Assembly (NCBI GenBank): GCA_965202795.1
Contig: OZ241848.1
Coordinates: 744,001-808,000 of the forward strand
Direction of reading: 5' to 3'
Origin: JACOND01 sp965202795
GTDB lineage: Bacteria; Bdellovibrionota; Bdellovibrionia; Bdellovibrionales; UBA1609
DNA: 64,000 nucleotides
Numbering within the stretch: the first letter of the stretch is position 1; each line of letters starts with the position of its first letter. Positions 24,357 to 32,544 of this stretch are shown in pieces. Under the pieces are notes generated by a model, which saw only the letters and a program-made list of their open reading frames with translations, did not search any database and was not told the DNA's origin. A program made the translations under genes and the position numbers.

Positions 24357-25931
24357 ATGCAGCAGCAGCGGCAGCGGCAGCCAGAGGAAATCCGCCATAT
24401 TTTAAAGCGGCAGATCCAAAGCTACAGGAAAACCCTTGATGTCTCTGAGACGGGCCATGTGATTTCCTCAGGCGATGGGGTTTGCCGGGCTTTTGGCCTG
24501 GAAAATGTCATGGCGGGGGAGATTGTCTCCTTTAAGGGCGGCGAAAAGGCGCTGGCCCTGAACTTGGAGCATGGAAGCGTGAGCCTTGCTCTTCTCGGCG
24601 GCGGGAAAGCCATTCGGGAGGGTGACGAGGCCCGCCGGACGGGAAAAGTCCTTCAAGTTCCCGCCGGGAAGGCTTTGCTCGGCCGGGTTGTGGACGCTCT
24701 GGGAGAGCCTTTGGACGGGCTGGGGCCAGTCAAAGCGGAGAGCTTTGAGGCTGTGGAAAAAAAAGCTCCCGGAATTATTTCCCGAAAGCCGGTGGGCGAG
24801 CCTCTTCAAACCGGGATCAAGGCCATTGATTCCATGATTCCCATTGGCTGCGGGCAGAGGGAGCTGATCATCGGCGACCGGCAGACGGGGAAAACCGCCA
24901 TTGCCATTGACGCCATCATCAATCAAAAGCCCCAAAATGTGAAATGCTTTTATGTGGCCATTGGGCAAAAGCGCTCCACTGTGGCGCGGATTGCGGAAAA
25001 GCTCCGGCGGGCGGGCGCCATGGAGCACACAGCCATTATTGCGGCCACAGCCTCTGATTCCGCCGCCATGCAGTTTTTGGCGCCATACAGCGGCGCCGCC
25101 ATGGCGGAGAGCTTTCGCGACAGCGGAGAGCGCGCGCTGATTGTCTATGACGATTTGACCAAGCATGCCCAGGCCTGGCGCCAGCTTTCCCTTCTTTTGC
25201 GGCGGCCGCCGGGGCGGGAGGCCTTTCCGGGGGATGTTTTTTATATCCATTCGCGGCTTTTGGAGCGGGCCGCCAAAATGAGCGATGCCCTTGGCGGCGG
25301 CTCTTTGACCGCGCTGCCCATTGTGGAGACTCAGGAGGGGGATATTTCAGCCTATATTCCGACCAATGTGATCTCCATCACTGACGGGCAGATTTTTTTG
25401 GAGGCGGAGCTTTTTTACAAAAATGTCCGGCCAGCCATCAATGTGGGAAAATCTGTCTCCCGCGTGGGCGGGGCCGCGCAGATCAAAGCCATGAAGCAGG
25501 TTGCGGGGACATTAAAGCTCGATCTCGCGCAGTTTCGGGCCTTGGAATCCTTTGCCGCCTTCGCCTCTGATTTGGATGCGGCCTCCAGGAAGCAGCTCGC
25601 GCGCGGGGAGCGGCTGGTGGAGGCTCTGAAGCAGCCGGAGGCCTCGCCGCTTTCAGCGGAGAGCCAGGCCGCCGCGCTGTTTGCGGCCACAGAGGGCTTT
25701 ATGGATGATGTTCCCGCAAAGGACATCCCCCGGTTTGAATCTGAGTTTTTGGAGTTTTTAAGCCGCCGCTTCAGCCATGTCCCGGAAGCCATAAAAAAAG
25801 AAAAAAGCCTCTCGGGCGAAACAAAATCTGAGCTGAAAAAATCTCTGGAGGAGTTTAAAGCGGTTTTTTCGCAAAACAGCGGCCCGGCGGGGGGAGGGGA
25901 AAAGCCGGAGGGGAAAACAAATCAAAGCTGA
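24357..25931 (+). CDS. atpA: ATP synthase F1 subunit alpha
   Basis: 524 residues. The N-terminal beta-barrel is followed by the P-loop GDRQTGKTAIAIDAI, the conserved YVAIGQKRSTVARI and the ALIVYDDLTKHAQAWRQLSLLLRRPPGREAFPGDVF run (quoted in part). GGSLTALPIVETQEGDISAY and GKSVSRVGGAAQIKAMK complete the family signatures. Alpha forms the alternating non-catalytic sites of the F1 ring. The C-terminal ~30 residues are Gly/Lys-rich and longer than usual. The next gene is not atpG as expected but a repeat lipoprotein 65 bases on. Confidence 0.96.
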   Translation: MQQQRQRQPEEIRHILKRQIQSYRKTLDVSETGHVISSGDGVCRAFGLENVMAGEIVSFKGGEKALALNLEHGSVSLALLGGGKAIREGDEARRTGKVLQVPAGKALLGRVVDALGEPLDGLGPVKAESFEAVEKKAPGIISRKPVGEPLQTGIKAIDSMIPIGCGQRELIIGDRQTGKTAIAIDAIINQKPQNVKCFYVAIGQKRSTVARIAEKLRRAGAMEHTAIIAATASDSAAMQFLAPYSGAAMAESFRDSGERALIVYDDLTKHAQAWRQLSLLLRRPPGREAFPGDVFYIHSRLLERAAKMSDALGGGSLTALPIVETQEGDISAYIPTNVISITDGQIFLEAELFYKNVRPAINVGKSVSRVGGAAQIKAMKQVAGTLKLDLAQFRALESFAAFASDLDAASRKQLARGERLVEALKQPEASPLSAESQAAALFAATEGFMDDVPAKDIPRFESEFLEFLSRRFSHVPEAIKKEKSLSGETKSELKKSLEEFKAVFSQNSGPAGGGEKPEGKTNQS

Positions 25932-25995
25932 TCCCCGGCCTTTTCTTTTTTTTCAATCCCGGCGCGGCCTGAGGAATTTTTGCGCGGCGGGGGTT

Positions 25996-26634
25996 TTGGC
26001 GCTTTCCGCCGCAATGCTTTCCGGCTGCGGGAGCGGCGAAAGCTCTGGAAGCGGCGGCTCTGCCAGCGGCAGCGCCGGGGATTTGGACAGCTGTCCTGAG
26101 GCGGCGGAGGCGGGGCGCCGGGAATACGGGGCGGCGCGCGCCAAAGCCGAGGCCGCATGGGAAAAATACTCGGCGGCGGGGGAGACAGACAAGGCCGCAT
26201 GGGAAAAATACCTGGCGGCGGGGGAGACAGACAAGGCCGCATGGGAAAAATACCTGGCGGCGGACGCCAAAACCAGGGCCGCATGGGAGAAACACCTGGC
26301 GGCGGACGCCAAAGCCGAGGCCGCATGGGAGAAATACTCGGCGGCGGGCGGGAGCAAGAAAAGCGCCAAAGAGCGCCAGCTGTATAATGAATGGAGCGCG
26401 GAAAGTGACAAAAACTATCAGCTGTTCAGTGAATGGAGCGCGGAAAGCGCCAAAACCCATCAGCTGTATAGTGAATGGCGCGCGAAAAGAGACAAAGCGC
26501 ATCAGCTGTTCAATGAATGGAGCGCGGAAAGCGACAAAAAGCATCAGCTGTTCAATGAATGGAGCGCGGCATGGGACGAAAGCGATTCAGCGCTCTCAAA
26601 ACATCAGGCGGCTCAAAAAGCATGCGGCAAATGA
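25996..26634 (+). CDS. Lipoprotein made of two sets of five 14-residue repeats, inside the atp operon
   Basis: 212 residues from a TTG at 25996, but the likely signal sequence begins earlier. The in-frame codons before it read RRGLRNFCAAGVLALSAAMLSGC, split here as a basic start, a hydrophobic core and the lipobox LSGC, with no ATG or GTG; CTG at 25969 is a candidate. After a Ser/Gly linker, residues ~53-122 are five 14-residue units of the AAWEKYLAAGETDK type, and ~128-197 are five units of the QLFNEWSAESDKKH type. The tail is QAAQKACGK. Periodic Trp and charged residues suggest a long helix or coiled coil. No such gene belongs to the standard ATP synthase operon. It sits between atpA and atpG, 13 bases from the latter. 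A T8 run lies upstream at 25946-25953. Function unknown; probably an envelope helical rod. Confidence 0.68.
   Translation: MALSAAMLSGCGSGESSGSGGSASGSAGDLDSCPEAAEAGRREYGAARAKAEAAWEKYSAAGETDKAAWEKYLAAGETDKAAWEKYLAADAKTRAAWEKHLAADAKAEAAWEKYSAAGGSKKSAKERQLYNEWSAESDKNYQLFSEWSAESAKTHQLYSEWRAKRDKAHQLFNEWSAESDKKHQLFNEWSAAWDESDSALSKHQAAQKACGK
26153..26362 (+). repeat. Five 42-base tandem repeats (AAWEKY units)
   Basis: Five in-frame units of 42 bases, the most conserved part encoding AAWEKY. Units 2 and 3 are almost identical, suggesting recent unequal exchange. Confidence 0.85.
26377..26586 (+). repeat. Five 42-base tandem repeats (QLFNEW units)
   Basis: Five in-frame units of 42 bases encoding QL-F/Y-x-EW plus an eight- to nine-residue charged spacer. 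The unit length equals that of the first array, although the sequences differ. Confidence 0.85.
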
Positions 26635-26646
26635 GGGGGGCGGGCT

Positions 26647-27588
26647 GTGGCCGGATTGAAAGAGATTAAGGGCCGCATCGGCGGCGCCCGCAGCGCGCGA
26701 AAAATAACCCGCGCGATGAAAATGGTCTCCGCGGCAAAGCTCCGCTCAGCCCAGAGCCGCATCTTAAATCTCCGGGGCTATGCCGCTGCCCTGAGGGAGG
26801 CCGCCCGGGACATCGCTCTCAGCGGGCGGGCCAGCCACCCCTTCCTGGACCCAAAGCCAAAAAGCGGGATCAAAAAAGCGCTGTTTGTGGCCATCACCAG
26901 CGACCGCGGGCTTTGCGGGGGCTTTAACGGAAACATCTGCCGGCTTGCGGAAAAGCTTTTGGCAAAGAGGGAGCATCCTGTCCAGGACCTGTTTTTTATC
27001 GGGCGAAAGGGCGCGGATTACTTCCGTTTTCGGGGAATCGGCGGACAGGGGACTCTTCTCAACCTGGCGCGCGAGCTTTCCTATCCCCTTGCGGCAAAAA
27101 TCGCGGCAGATCTTATGGGAAAAATCCGGGGCGGAGACTATGACGCGGTTTTTATGATTTACAATGAGTTCAAATCCGCGCTCAGCCCCCGGATCATTCA
27201 TGAGCGGCTTTTGCCTTTTGACCTGGATGGCCCGTCTGAGGGCCTGGAGGCGGAGGAATCCGCGGGCCAAAGCTCTTTTTCGGATGAGGGCCTGAATGGC
27301 GGCGGCGCGGCCAAAGCGGCGGCGCCCGGGCGGGACATCATTTTTGAGACCCCGCCGGAAGAGCTTTTGGAGAGCCTTCTGGAGAGGCATTTCAGCATCC
27401 ATGTTTACCGCTGCCTCTGCGAAAGCGCGGCGGCCGAGCATGGGGCGCGGATGACCGCTATGGAGAGCGCCGCAAACAATGCGGAGGAGGCCATTGCCCG
27501 CCTCACGCTGAAATACAACAAGCTGCGGCAGAGCGCGATCACAACTGAGCTTGCTGAGATTGCCGGCGGCATGGAGGCCTTGAAATAA
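26647..27588 (+). CDS. atpG: ATP synthase F1 subunit gamma
   Basis: 313 residues from a GTG at 26647, with GAGGGGGGCGGGCT upstream. The N-terminus (LKEIKGRIGGARSARKITRAM then KMVSAAKLR) and the C-terminal MTAMESAANNAEEAIARL ... NKLRQSAITTELAEIAGG are the diagnostic ends of gamma, which form the rotating coiled coil. The middle domain (FVAITSDRGLCGGFN) is standard. An acidic and Ala-rich insertion near residue 200-230 makes it about 25 residues longer than typical. It follows the repeat lipoprotein by 12 bases, so translation of the two is probably linked. Confidence 0.95.
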   Translation: MAGLKEIKGRIGGARSARKITRAMKMVSAAKLRSAQSRILNLRGYAAALREAARDIALSGRASHPFLDPKPKSGIKKALFVAITSDRGLCGGFNGNICRLAEKLLAKREHPVQDLFFIGRKGADYFRFRGIGGQGTLLNLARELSYPLAAKIAADLMGKIRGGDYDAVFMIYNEFKSALSPRIIHERLLPFDLDGPSEGLEAEESAGQSSFSDEGLNGGGAAKAAAPGRDIIFETPPEELLESLLERHFSIHVYRCLCESAAAEHGARMTAMESAANNAEEAIARLTLKYNKLRQSAITTELAEIAGGMEALK

Positions 27589-27671
27589 ATCAACAAAAGC
27601 TCTCTAATGGAATGGCTTAATAAAACAAATGGCCCGGCGCGGGGCAGCGCCGGCGGAGAGGAAAAATCATA

Positions 27672-29087
27672 ATGGGGCAGATGAATGGCGGGACAAAGCC
27701 GCCGGAGCAAAAACAGGCGGGAAAAATCAGGCAGGTTCTGGGGCCTGTTGTGGATGTTGAGTTTTCCGGGGAGCTGCCTCCGCTGTTTGCCGCCTTAAAG
27801 GTAAAGGGCCGGGGGCTGACTCTGGAGCTGGCCCAGCACTTGGGCGGAGGGGTCTGCCGGGCCATTGCCATGGACTCCACAGAGGGGCTTTCGCGGGGAG
27901 AGGAGGTTCTCAGCGAGGGGCGGATGATTGAGGTCCCTGTGGGAGAGGAGGTCCTGGGCCGGATCATTAATGTCACGGGCGAGCCTGTGGATGAGGCCGG
28001 ATCTCTGAAGGCGAAGCGCTTTTGGCCCATTCACAGGGAGGCTCCGCCGCTGGAGGAGCAAAGCGCCCAGACTGAGATGCTGATGACGGGGATCAAGGTG
28101 ATTGATCTTCTCGCCCCTTATGTAAAGGGCGGAAAAATTGGGCTTTTTGGCGGGGCGGGGGTGGGAAAAACCGTCATCATTATGGAGCTTATCCGAAACA
28201 TTGCCACAGAGCATGGGGGCTATTCCGTGTTTGCCGGAGTGGGCGAGCGGACCAGAGAGGGAAATGACTTGTTTTTGGAGATGAAAGAGTCCGGCGTTAT
28301 CAGCAAAACCGCTCTTGTCTACGGGCAGATGAACGAGCCTCCCGGAGCCAGATCCCGGGCGGCCCTTTCCGGACTGACTGTGGCCGAATATTTTCGGGAT
28401 GAAATGCGGCAGGATGTGCTGTTTTTTGTGGATAACATTTTTCGCTTCACGCAGGCCGGCTCGGAGGTTTCCGCGCTGCTTGGGCGGATACCCTCCGCTG
28501 TGGGCTATCAGCCGACGCTGTCTACAGAGATGGGCGAGCTTCAGGAGCGGATCACCTCCACAAAAAAAGGCTCTGTGACTTCGGTTCAGGCCATCTATGT
28601 GCCAGCCGATGACTACACCGATCCCGCCCCGGCAACCACATTTTCCCACCTGGACGCCACAACCAATCTGGACAGGGAGATCGCCGCTCTTGGAATTTAT
28701 CCCGCAGTCCATCCCCTTCAGTCCGCTTCCCGCATTCTCAATCCGCAAATTGTTGGCGAAGAGCATTACGCGGTGGCCCGGAGGGTCCAGGCCCTGCTCC
28801 AGCGCCACAAAGAGCTTCAGGACATCATCGCCATCCTTGGCGTGGATGAGCTGGGAGAGGAGGACAAGCTTGCGGTCGCCAGAGCGCGAAAAGCTGAGCG
28901 CTTTCTCTCACAGCCCTTTTTTGTGGCCGAGGCCTTCACCGGCTCGCCGGGCCGCTATGTGGACATCAAGGACACTGTGGAGGGCTTTCGGCAAATTCTG
29001 GACGGAGAGCATGACAAAATCCCCGAGCAGGCCTTTTATATGGTCGGAGGCATTGGCGAAGCCCTGAAAAAAGCCAAAAGGCTTTAA
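27672..29087 (+). CDS. atpD: ATP synthase F1 subunit beta (catalytic)
   Basis: 471 residues. P-loop GGAGVGKTVIIMELI, GVGERTREGNDL with the catalytic Glu, VLFFVDNIFRFTQAGSEVSALLGRIPSAVGYQPTL (quoted only in part as DNIFRFTQAGSEVSALLGR), and SITSTKKGSVTSVQA-type ERITSTKKGSVTSVQA are all present. Beta hydrolyses or makes ATP at the alpha/beta interface. It starts 83 bases after atpG with GGCGGAGAGG upstream, and atpC follows 27 bases later. Confidence 0.97.
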   Translation: MGQMNGGTKPPEQKQAGKIRQVLGPVVDVEFSGELPPLFAALKVKGRGLTLELAQHLGGGVCRAIAMDSTEGLSRGEEVLSEGRMIEVPVGEEVLGRIINVTGEPVDEAGSLKAKRFWPIHREAPPLEEQSAQTEMLMTGIKVIDLLAPYVKGGKIGLFGGAGVGKTVIIMELIRNIATEHGGYSVFAGVGERTREGNDLFLEMKESGVISKTALVYGQMNEPPGARSRAALSGLTVAEYFRDEMRQDVLFFVDNIFRFTQAGSEVSALLGRIPSAVGYQPTLSTEMGELQERITSTKKGSVTSVQAIYVPADDYTDPAPATTFSHLDATTNLDREIAALGIYPAVHPLQSASRILNPQIVGEEHYAVARRVQALLQRHKELQDIIAILGVDELGEEDKLAVARARKAERFLSQPFFVAEAFTGSPGRYVDIKDTVEGFRQILDGEHDKIPEQAFYMVGGIGEALKKAKRL

Positions 29088-29114
29088 TCAGGCCCCGGAG
29101 AGAGGATCAAAAAA

Positions 29115-29522
29115 ATGAAGCTCAGTGTTTTCGCTCCAGAAAACCCGCTTTTAGATGGCGAGCCTGTCCGGCAAATTCAGGCGCCCTCTGTCAGGGGGGA
29201 GCTGGGCATCCTGCCCGGCCACGCGGCGCTTATCACGCTTCTTCAGGCTGGGATTTTGCGGTATTTGCCAAAATCCTCCCCCGGCTGGCGGAGGCTGGCT
29301 GTGGGCTGGGGCTACCTGGAGATTTCCCCGCCCAGAAACGGAGAGACGGATGTCCGGGTTTTGGCGGAATCCGCGGAAACCAAAGAGACTCTGGACCGCG
29401 CCAAAGCGGAGCGGGAGCTTCAGGCCGCGGAAAAAGAGCTTGCCCGGATGGATTTGGAGCCGGCGGAGCGGGAGCGCCTGAAGCGCGAGCGCCTCCGGCT
29501 GGAAAGCGAGCTGAATGTTTAA
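29115..29522 (+). CDS. atpC: ATP synthase F1 subunit epsilon
   Basis: 135 residues. The N-terminal beta-sandwich has LSVFAPENPLLDGEPVRQI, VRGELGILPGHAALIT and the YLEISPPRNGETDVRVLAE strand; the C-terminal pair of helices (DRAKAERELQAAEKELAR) is complete. Epsilon couples gamma to the c-ring and can inhibit hydrolysis. It is the last gene of the operon; a 247-base gap follows before the next gene on this strand. Confidence 0.93.
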   Translation: MKLSVFAPENPLLDGEPVRQIQAPSVRGELGILPGHAALITLLQAGILRYLPKSSPGWRRLAVGWGYLEISPPRNGETDVRVLAESAETKETLDRAKAERELQAAEKELARMDLEPAERERLKRERLRLESELNV

Positions 29523-29646
29523 GCCTCCTCTGCCCGCAGAGCATGCTCCCGCCGGAAGGGCTGGAAGCTCCGCCGCCGCGATTAAAACAGGCGCCGCAAG
29601 GCTGTTCCAGAAAACCGGCCATTTATCAAGCTCTCCGCTTTGACTC

Positions 29647-29674
29647 TTGACATCTTTGTTTGAAGAGGCATAAC
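29647..29674 (+). promoter_or_regulatory. Promoter resembling those of the secreted paralogs
   Basis: TTGACA, 16 bases, CATAAC. The spacer contains TCTTTGTTTGAA, which also occurs in the spacers of the promoters at 13211 and 17266. It lies about 95 bases upstream of the gene at 29770. Confidence 0.5.
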
Positions 29675-29769
29675 ATTGGGAGCGCTTTGGGGTTTTAGAG
29701 GGTTTTTGGGAAATCTTAAAAATCCTGAAGTTTTGGGAGAAATCTTAAACACAATTAGGAGGACTTGTT

Positions 29770-30264
29770 ATGATTTATAAAAAACCTTTAACTTGCGGGC
29801 TGTTTCGGGCTGCAAAACCTCTTGCAAAAACATTTTCCTGGATTTTGCTTCTGGCTGTTTTTTCCTTTTCCGCTGCCGGACAGACGAGCGCGGACAATCC
29901 GAAAAAAAGCGGCGCGCATGCCGGCTTTTTTGCTGATGGCGGGGAAAGGCTCCTCCATCCCTCTGACCCGGACTTTTACACAATAATCCTTGACAGAACA
30001 GGGGTTGCTGCGGCGGGCCTGGGCGCGGCCTCCACGATGGGGTATTTGTTTTGGCTTGGCTGGGAAACTGTGAGCAGCCCCGGCGATGCCGCCCTGAATT
30101 TGGCCGCATCAGTGATTGCCGGGGTCTATGTCAGCGGCGTTCCCGCCCTAACGGCCGCTATTGGCCTGACAGCCGCCGGCATGGGAATAGACGGGTGCCG
30201 AAAAGCTTTTGGAAGGATTAAAAAGAGCGGGCAGCAACCCGGCGCCGGCATCACAGGGGCTTAA
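29770..30264 (+). CDS. Small secreted or membrane protein of unknown function
   Basis: 164 residues from an ATG with AATTAGGAGGACTTGTT upstream. A signal peptide (KTFSWILLLAVFSFSAAGQTSA) is followed by a short soluble part (HPSDPDFYTIILDR) and two long hydrophobic stretches (GVAAAGLGAASTMGYLFWL and SVIAGVYVSGVPALTAAIG). The end, GCRKAFGRIKKSG, recalls the ACRKAVL ends of secreted paralogs 2 and 3. The hydrophobic-pair layout and the TCTTTGTTTGAA-containing promoter also link it to that family, so it may be a distant or truncated member; this is inference. Confidence 0.6.
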   Translation: MIYKKPLTCGLFRAAKPLAKTFSWILLLAVFSFSAAGQTSADNPKKSGAHAGFFADGGERLLHPSDPDFYTIILDRTGVAAAGLGAASTMGYLFWLGWETVSSPGDAALNLAASVIAGVYVSGVPALTAAIGLTAAGMGIDGCRKAFGRIKKSGQQPGAGITGA

Positions 30265-30392
30265 GCGCCTCTGGGCGAAGATCAGGAAAAGCGCTTCAGC
30301 GCCGGGATAAATCTCCGGGGATGAGGAAGCCTTCAAAGCGGGGCAGGCTCCCTCAAGACTCTTGCAGCCTGGCTGGCTGCTCCATAAACAGC

Positions 30393-30722
30393 TTAGACAA
30401 ACTCCCTGTCCCGGAGCGGCGCCTCGTTAGAGGGCAAATCGCGGGCCTGGAGCGGCGCCTCCGTCCGGAGGCCGGTGTATTTTTCCAGCTCGCGAAGCCG
30501 GCCCTGAATGTTATTGATTTGACTGGCGGCGTCCGCGCGGGATGTTTCCAAAGTCATTTTAAAGACATCTGTCATGTGGCTGATTCTCTTCTGGCGCTCA
30601 TCCATCTGCCGGAGCTTTTCCCTCGTCCGGCTTTCCATTCGCTCCCCCTGAGAGCGAAACATTCTCCAGACAATATATAAAAAGGGAATTTGCATTGTGG
30701 CGAGAAAAATAATGTAATCCAT
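30393..30722 (-). CDS. Small membrane-anchored coiled-coil protein
   Basis: 109 residues from the ATG at 30722, chosen because CAGGAGGGGGCCAGCC lies just upstream and the hydrophobic segment starts there. One membrane helix (YIIFLATMQIPFLYIVWRMF) is followed by a charged coiled coil (ERMESRTREKLRQMDERQK) and a short tail. I recognise no family. It is convergent with the gene at 29770 and lies downstream of the aminotransferase gene on the same strand, about 120 bases on. Confidence 0.55.
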   Translation of the reverse strand: MDYIIFLATMQIPFLYIVWRMFRSQGERMESRTREKLRQMDERQKRISHMTDVFKMTLETSRADAASQINNIQGRLRELEKYTGLRTEAPLQARDLPSNEAPLRDREFV

Positions 30723-30844
30723 GGCTGGCCCCCTCCTGTTTGTTTTTTTCCCGGGCTTTCGCTTTGCCCGTCCGGCCGGGCCGGCGCCTGTGATTTTACA
30801 GCGGCGGAAGCAGTTTTTAAACAAATTCCCGCAGAATTAACGCT

Positions 30845-32041
30845 CTATGTCATTTCTGAAACAAATTCTGAAAGCCTTGCGAGGGCTTTTTCCAGAGTCT
30901 CCCGCTCCAGGCCAAAGCTGAACCGCAAAAAGCCCGGCGCGCCAAACTCCTCGCCGCAGAGGCAGAGAAGGCTCTTTTTCAAAAGCAGCCGCTCCATGAG
31001 ATCTCTGGAAGAGGAGATGATCTCCCCCTGATGGCGGCGGCCCAGAAGATCCTGGACCCCGGCCCAGAGATAAAAAGCGCCTTCCGGGGGGAAGGGGCGA
31101 ATTCCGGGGATTTTGCCAATTCCCTCAAGAAAAAAATCCCGTTTTCCGCGAAGCTTTTCCCGCAGGGCGCGGATTTCCCCTTCGCAAAGCGGGAGGCTGT
31201 CCTCAAGCGCCTTCTGGGCAATCTCATTTGCGCAGCTGATGGACTGGCTTTGAAAGGCGGAAAAAACCTTCACAAAATCCTTCGGCCCCGCCAGCCAGCC
31301 GGCGCGCCAGCCGGTCATCAAATAATTTTTTGAGGCGCCGCCCAGGGCCAAAACCCTGTCCCTCAGCTCAGGGCAGGCGGCCAAAAAATGCGGCGCGCGG
31401 CCGGAGGAGAATGAAAGGCGGTCATAAATATCGTCTGTGACAACAGCAATGTCTGGAAACCGGCTTAAGGCTTTTCCCAGGGCCTTCATTTCCGACTCGG
31501 TGTAAACTGCTCCTGTGGGGTTGTTTGGGGAGTTGAGAAGCAGGGCTCTGGATCTGGAAGTGATGGCTTCCTCCAGCCCCTCCGGATCCAGCTTAAAGCC
31601 CGCGCTTTCCTTTGCCGGGGCTGTTCGGGGGCTGGCTCCGCTCAGGCTGATGATGTCCGGGTAGCTCATCCAGAAGGGGGCGGGAACAATCACTTCATCC
31701 CCCGGATCGCAGAGAATCTGAAAGACGGCAAAAAGGGCGAATTTCACTCCGGCGGAAACCGCCACATTTTCCGGCTCAAGCGGAAAGCCAAAGGATTTTT
31801 CCAGCTCGCGGGCCAGGCGAATGCGAAGCTCCGGCCGCCCGGCGGAGGGGGTGTATTTGCCATGCCCCTCATCTATGGCTTTTTTGGCCGCTTTTCGGAC
31901 CGGCATATATGCCGGCCAGGGCAGCTCCCCTATGGCCAGGCTGATGACATCCCGCCGCTGGCGCCTCAGAGCCTTTGCCCTTTTTAAAAGCTCAAAGGCC
32001 GCGGAGGGCCGGAGCGCGGCTGTTCTTTTGGCCAGCTTCAA
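30845..32041 (-). CDS. Class I/II pyridoxal-phosphate aminotransferase (aspartate aminotransferase-like)
   Basis: 398 residues. LNSPNNPTGAVYTESEM is the substrate and cofactor-binding segment, AVVTDDIYDRL carries the Asp and Tyr, and GGASKNYLMTGWRAGW contains the Schiff-base Lys followed by the phosphate-binding Arg. FLRFSFGLE near the end has the carboxylate-binding Arg. This set fits the aspartate/aromatic aminotransferase subgroup I-gamma that many bacteria use as aspC. Exact substrate cannot be decided. Its start codon overlaps the coaD stop by four bases, and coaD in turn overlaps rsmD, so rsmD-coaD-aminotransferase form one tightly packed operon. Confidence 0.88.
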   Translation of the reverse strand: MKLAKRTAALRPSAAFELLKRAKALRRQRRDVISLAIGELPWPAYMPVRKAAKKAIDEGHGKYTPSAGRPELRIRLARELEKSFGFPLEPENVAVSAGVKFALFAVFQILCDPGDEVIVPAPFWMSYPDIISLSGASPRTAPAKESAGFKLDPEGLEEAITSRSRALLLNSPNNPTGAVYTESEMKALGKALSRFPDIAVVTDDIYDRLSFSSGRAPHFLAACPELRDRVLALGGASKNYLMTGWRAGWLAGPKDFVKVFSAFQSQSISCANEIAQKALEDSLPLCEGEIRALREKLRGKRDFFLEGIGKIPGIRPFPPEGAFYLWAGVQDLLGRRHQGEIISSSRDLMERLLLKKSLLCLCGEEFGAPGFLRFSFGLERETLEKALARLSEFVSEMT

Positions 32042-32544
32042 AGCCCCTCCCTGCGCAAGGCCTTTGCCTTTATCCGGCCTTGAACGCGCTGCGGAACCAG
32101 CCCGCTTAGGCTGCCCCCGCGGGCGGCGATTTCCTTAATCCAGCGGGCGCTGACAATCTCCATGCCGGTTTGCGAAAAAACCAAAAAGGTTTCCATTTCC
32201 GGGAAAATTTTTTTGTTGTTTATGGCCAGGTCCCTTTCCGCGGGAAAATCCGTCACTGAGCGAATTCCCCTTAAAACCGCAAAAACCTTTTTTTCTCTCA
32301 AATAATCCGCTGTAAGCCCCTTGTGGCTGTCAACCCGGACATTGGCCAGGCCGCTCAGGGCCTCGCGGGCCATTTCCGTCCGCTCCTCAAGAGAAAACCA
32401 GTAATCTTTGTGGATGGAGGAGGCTGCAAGGACAACCAGCTCCTCAAACATTGGGGCAAACCGGCGGACAATGTCAATATGCCCGCAGGTGATGGGGTCA
32501 AAGCTTCCGGGATAAACCGCCCGGCGGAGATTTTTTTGGCTCAT
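32038..32544 (-). CDS. coaD: Phosphopantetheine adenylyltransferase
   Basis: 168 residues. AVYPGSFDPITCGHIDIVRR contains the TxGH nucleotide-binding motif, LRGIRSVTDFPAERDLAINN the pantetheine-site segment, and VSARWIKEIAARGG the family equivalent of ISSSxVRE. It transfers AMP to 4'-phosphopantetheine in the penultimate step of coenzyme A synthesis. It overlaps rsmD upstream and the aminotransferase downstream by four bases each; the rsmD-coaD pairing is widespread. Confidence 0.95.
   Translation of the reverse strand: MSQKNLRRAVYPGSFDPITCGHIDIVRRFAPMFEELVVLAASSIHKDYWFSLEERTEMAREALSGLANVRVDSHKGLTADYLREKKVFAVLRGIRSVTDFPAERDLAINNKKIFPEMETFLVFSQTGMEIVSARWIKEIAARGGSLSGLVPQRVQGRIKAKALRREGL

Noticed and set aside
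27795..28808. 337-codon frame antisense to atpD
   Set aside because: The sense strand encodes a fully conserved ATP synthase beta subunit; the antisense frame is a by-product of codon bias.
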